This document shows, one piece after another, positions 61,480 through 64,000 of a stretch of DNA of 64,000 nt. The translations under genes were made by a program, and so were the position numbers. The notes beneath the pieces are model-generated. The model was not told the origin of the DNA, did not search any database, and saw only the letters and a list, made by a program, of their open reading frames with translations. Each line of letters starts with the position of its first letter. The first letter of the stretch is position 1. The stretch lies in assembly GCF_002865645.1 (NCBI RefSeq), contig NW_020194667.1, forward strand, positions 979,389-1,043,388, given 5' to 3'. Source of the stretch: Hyaloscypha bicolor E (taxonomy: Eukaryota; Ascomycota; Leotiomycetes; Helotiales; Hyaloscyphaceae).

Positions 61480-63980
61480 TATTTATAGGATTTTAATAAG
61501 AATAAGCTCGAATTAAAGTAATTATAACTAGATACTAATTATAATAAGCTTTAATTAGCTCTAGAAAAGAAGAATACTATACTAACTACTACTTTTAATA
61601 TTATAGAATATAAGGCTAAGACTAGCCTAAAGCTAGCCGAAAATCTAAATACTATATCTGAATCTAATTACTCGAATAATTCTATATTTATTTAATATTA
61701 TAGAATTAAAAATCTGAATTCTTCTAGTATTAAAATTACTTTAGGCTTATTTTATATAACTATTAATATATTATATCCTAAATATTAGATACTAAAAGAG
61801 ATTTTTAGAATATTAAAAGGCTAGAATAATCTAATTATTCCTGAAATTAATAAACTTCTAAATACTTTCGGAATTCTTAAATTATATATTTTATAATAAC
61901 TTCCCTTATTAAATATATAAACTAAGGCTATTTCTTTATTTGAGGCTAAATTACCTACTTTACTAGCTAGTTAAAAGAATAAGTCAAATAATTCAATTAT
62001 TAAAGATTTATATTATTTTAATTCGGAATACTTTTTTAAATTAATTATATTTTATAATATAGGTAAAAAGATCTATTAAGGCTTTAGAATATTTATAAAT
62101 AATAAAACTAAGGCTTAATATTTATATATATAGAAATTCTTTATTTAAATAATCTCTAGCTATTATATTTATTATCTAGATAAAAAACCTATTTTTTCTT
62201 TTAATTTTATTATATATAACTTATTTAAAAACTTTAATAAGTTTAGTTTAAGCTATATTTATATTATTAAATACTATTTTATATTTAATACTTTGGTTCT
62301 AAATAGCTAACTTTAATAGTCTAGTAATACTATATCTAGATTCTAGATCTAGAAGAGGTTTTAGGTATTTTGAATTCTTTTATAACTAAATATAAGATTC
62401 TTTTATACTAAAATCAGATTTTTTACTTACTAAAATTAGCTATTCTTAATTAGGTAAATATTAATTTAAATTATAAATCCGGTATTTAAGATTATATTAT
62501 TTTACTAAATATTAATAAAAATAGCCTAAAAGTTCTAAAAAAAAATTATTTCTAAGAGCTATTATATTAGATAAATCCTCGAGGATCTATATAAGAAAAA
62601 AGCTATTTTATAGCTATATTATTTATATTTAATTAGAGAAGAATTAGAATTAAAGTTATAAAATAAAAAATATTTTAAAAATTAGAATATTAATAAAACT
62701 AGTACTAAATATATCTTAGTACTAATTCAGATATTTATAAATAGATTTGAAATATATTAAAATAGCTATAGAAGTTTTATAGGCTTTTATATTATATTTA
62801 CTAGATTTATTATTAGAAAGAAAAACTACTAAACTAATATTTTTCTTATTATTCTCGAATCTTATAGCTCTTAAATTAATAATATTATTACTATTTTATT
62901 TTTTCTAAAACCTTTAAATAAAAGTATTACTACTATTATTAATAATAAGAAAATAATTCTATATATTTTTATATTTAATTTTTTAATAAATCTAATTAGT
63001 AGAGATTTTATTATAAATATTAAAAATATAAAAGCCAAAAAGTTATATTATTTCTATTATATAAATAGAAAGAAAAAAGGAAATTTAGGTTTTAATATAC
63101 TTTTAAAAAACTATTATTATTACTAAATTATAATAATATATAAGTATATAAAGAATCTTTTAACTAAATTAACTCGAAATAAATATAGCTTTAAATAAAA
63201 GCTTAATAAATAGCTAGTATTAATTATTATTAGTTTAATAATAAACTATATTACTTTTTTCTTACTAAATCTAGTTTATTCTAAATATTAAAAACTCTTA
63301 TAACTTATATATAAGCTTCTTAAAAATACTATTTTAATTACTAAAATACTAGATAAATATAATAATATTTTTTAGATCTTTTCTTTTCTTTTTAACTAGG
63401 CTAGGTTATAATTACTTATATATTATTTAAGTTCTTATTTTTTTTTAGATTATACTAGATAATCTATTATTATTTCTAAATTACTTTAAAAATAACTTTA
63501 ATAAAGTTATATTAAATTCTAATTCTGGTTTATAATATATAATTTATAACTAAATTCTTAAGATTATATTATATTAAGTTATATTATTATTATTAAAAAT
63601 AATAGCTTATTTATAAATACCTGGATTTCTTCTAAAAATAAATAGAAGTTTAATAATTTAGTTCTAGAAAAAATAAATAAATATTAATAGCTTTATAATT
63701 ATATTTTTAAATTTATTAAAAAAGTCTAAAAGAATTAAGATTTAGTTATTCTAGCTATAAGATCTAAAGCTATTATATTTATAATAGCCTTTTTTAAAAA
63801 GCCTATTAAGTCTAGAATAAATTTGGCTAAAAAAAGCTAGTAATTAAAAGATAAGTAATAGTAATATCTTAATAATATTTATTATTCTAATATTTATATT
63901 AGACTTTACTATTCGGAAATAATAAATTAGTATAGATTTCCTAGTTTATATAATATATTAATTAGAGAGAATAAATATTA
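61480..63980 (+). pseudogene. Long RIP-degraded reading frame, function unknown, runs off the window
   Basis: From about 61480 the plus strand can be read for some 800 codons with short shifts and stops that are mostly TAA/TAG. The 61480-62130 and 62560-63180 stretches are the cleanest. The peptide starts with a charged helical segment (LELKQLQLDTNYNKLQLALE) and has no catalytic signature I know. It may be a transposon ORF or a multicopy host gene. Confidence 0.4.
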
Positions 63981-64000
63981 ATAAGTTATAGTTTTTTTAT

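Larger units (their letters stand above)
52040..64000. repeat. A+T-rich RIP-degraded block
   Basis: TA-saturated, CA/TG-poor sequence to the end of the window. Recognisable parts have their own entries. 56310-59780 and 59890-61480 hold nothing else that I can name, apart from short A+T-rich direct repeats. Confidence 0.8.

Noticed and set aside
1..64000. tRNA, rRNA or centromere-type satellite
   Set aside because: No cloverleaf-like or rRNA core sequence noticed; tandem arrays present are short and local. A tRNAscan or Rfam search could not be run here.

Overview
The window looks like a nuclear segment of a filamentous ascomycete (Pezizomycotina). Supporting this are short GT..AG introns of 48-107 bp, a PSTAIRE-type CDK1 relative, a small fungal MADS-box protein, a fungal cysteine-rich membrane protein, and a two-compartment base composition. 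Long A+T-rich blocks (about 1-7990, 13700-36300, 37760-44550 and 52040-64000) almost lack CA and TG dinucleotides and are saturated with TA. This is the footprint of repeat-induced point mutation (RIP, CpA to TpA). Reading frames in these blocks are often still legible because most of their stops are TAA/TAG where Gln or Trp codons are expected.

Layout. 1-7990 holds a dead reading frame of unknown function and a dead AAA+ ATPase gene (about 5520-7790). 8000-9600 is a GC-normal island with one small unrecognised ORF behind a TATA box. 9640-13690 has intermediate composition, with hairpin or MITE-like inverted repeats and degenerate tandem repeats. 14700-17300 is an unknown relic frame carrying a 15-bp minisatellite. 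19490-32318 is a RIP-killed Ty3/Gypsy LTR retrotransposon with both LTRs, a recognisable pol, and an extra 3' reading frame. 33005-36647 (minus strand) is a RIP-killed fungal NLR immune-receptor gene with a nucleoside-phosphorylase domain, an NB-ARC domain and eight 126-bp TPR units. 37760-44550 is RIP-degraded repeat sequence.

44550-52000 is the main genic island. It contains a MADS-box gene (+), a truncated BTB-type gene (-), a degraded gene of a fungal ubiquitin-like-domain family (-), a pogo/Fot transposase fragment (-), a three-exon cysteine-rich transmembrane protein gene (-), and a 5'-truncated CDK1 paralogue (+). 52040-64000 is again RIP-degraded. It includes a Tad1-like LINE reverse transcriptase, a 7-bp telomere-like microsatellite and an unknown long relic frame running to the window edge.

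Overall the segment reads as a repeat-rich accessory compartment where gene families of fungal self/non-self recognition (NLR, possibly AAA and ubiquitin-like-domain proteins) decay together with transposons. Intact coding capacity is limited to the small islands. No tRNA, rRNA or CRISPR was seen. All calls come from reading the sequence by eye; no database search was run.
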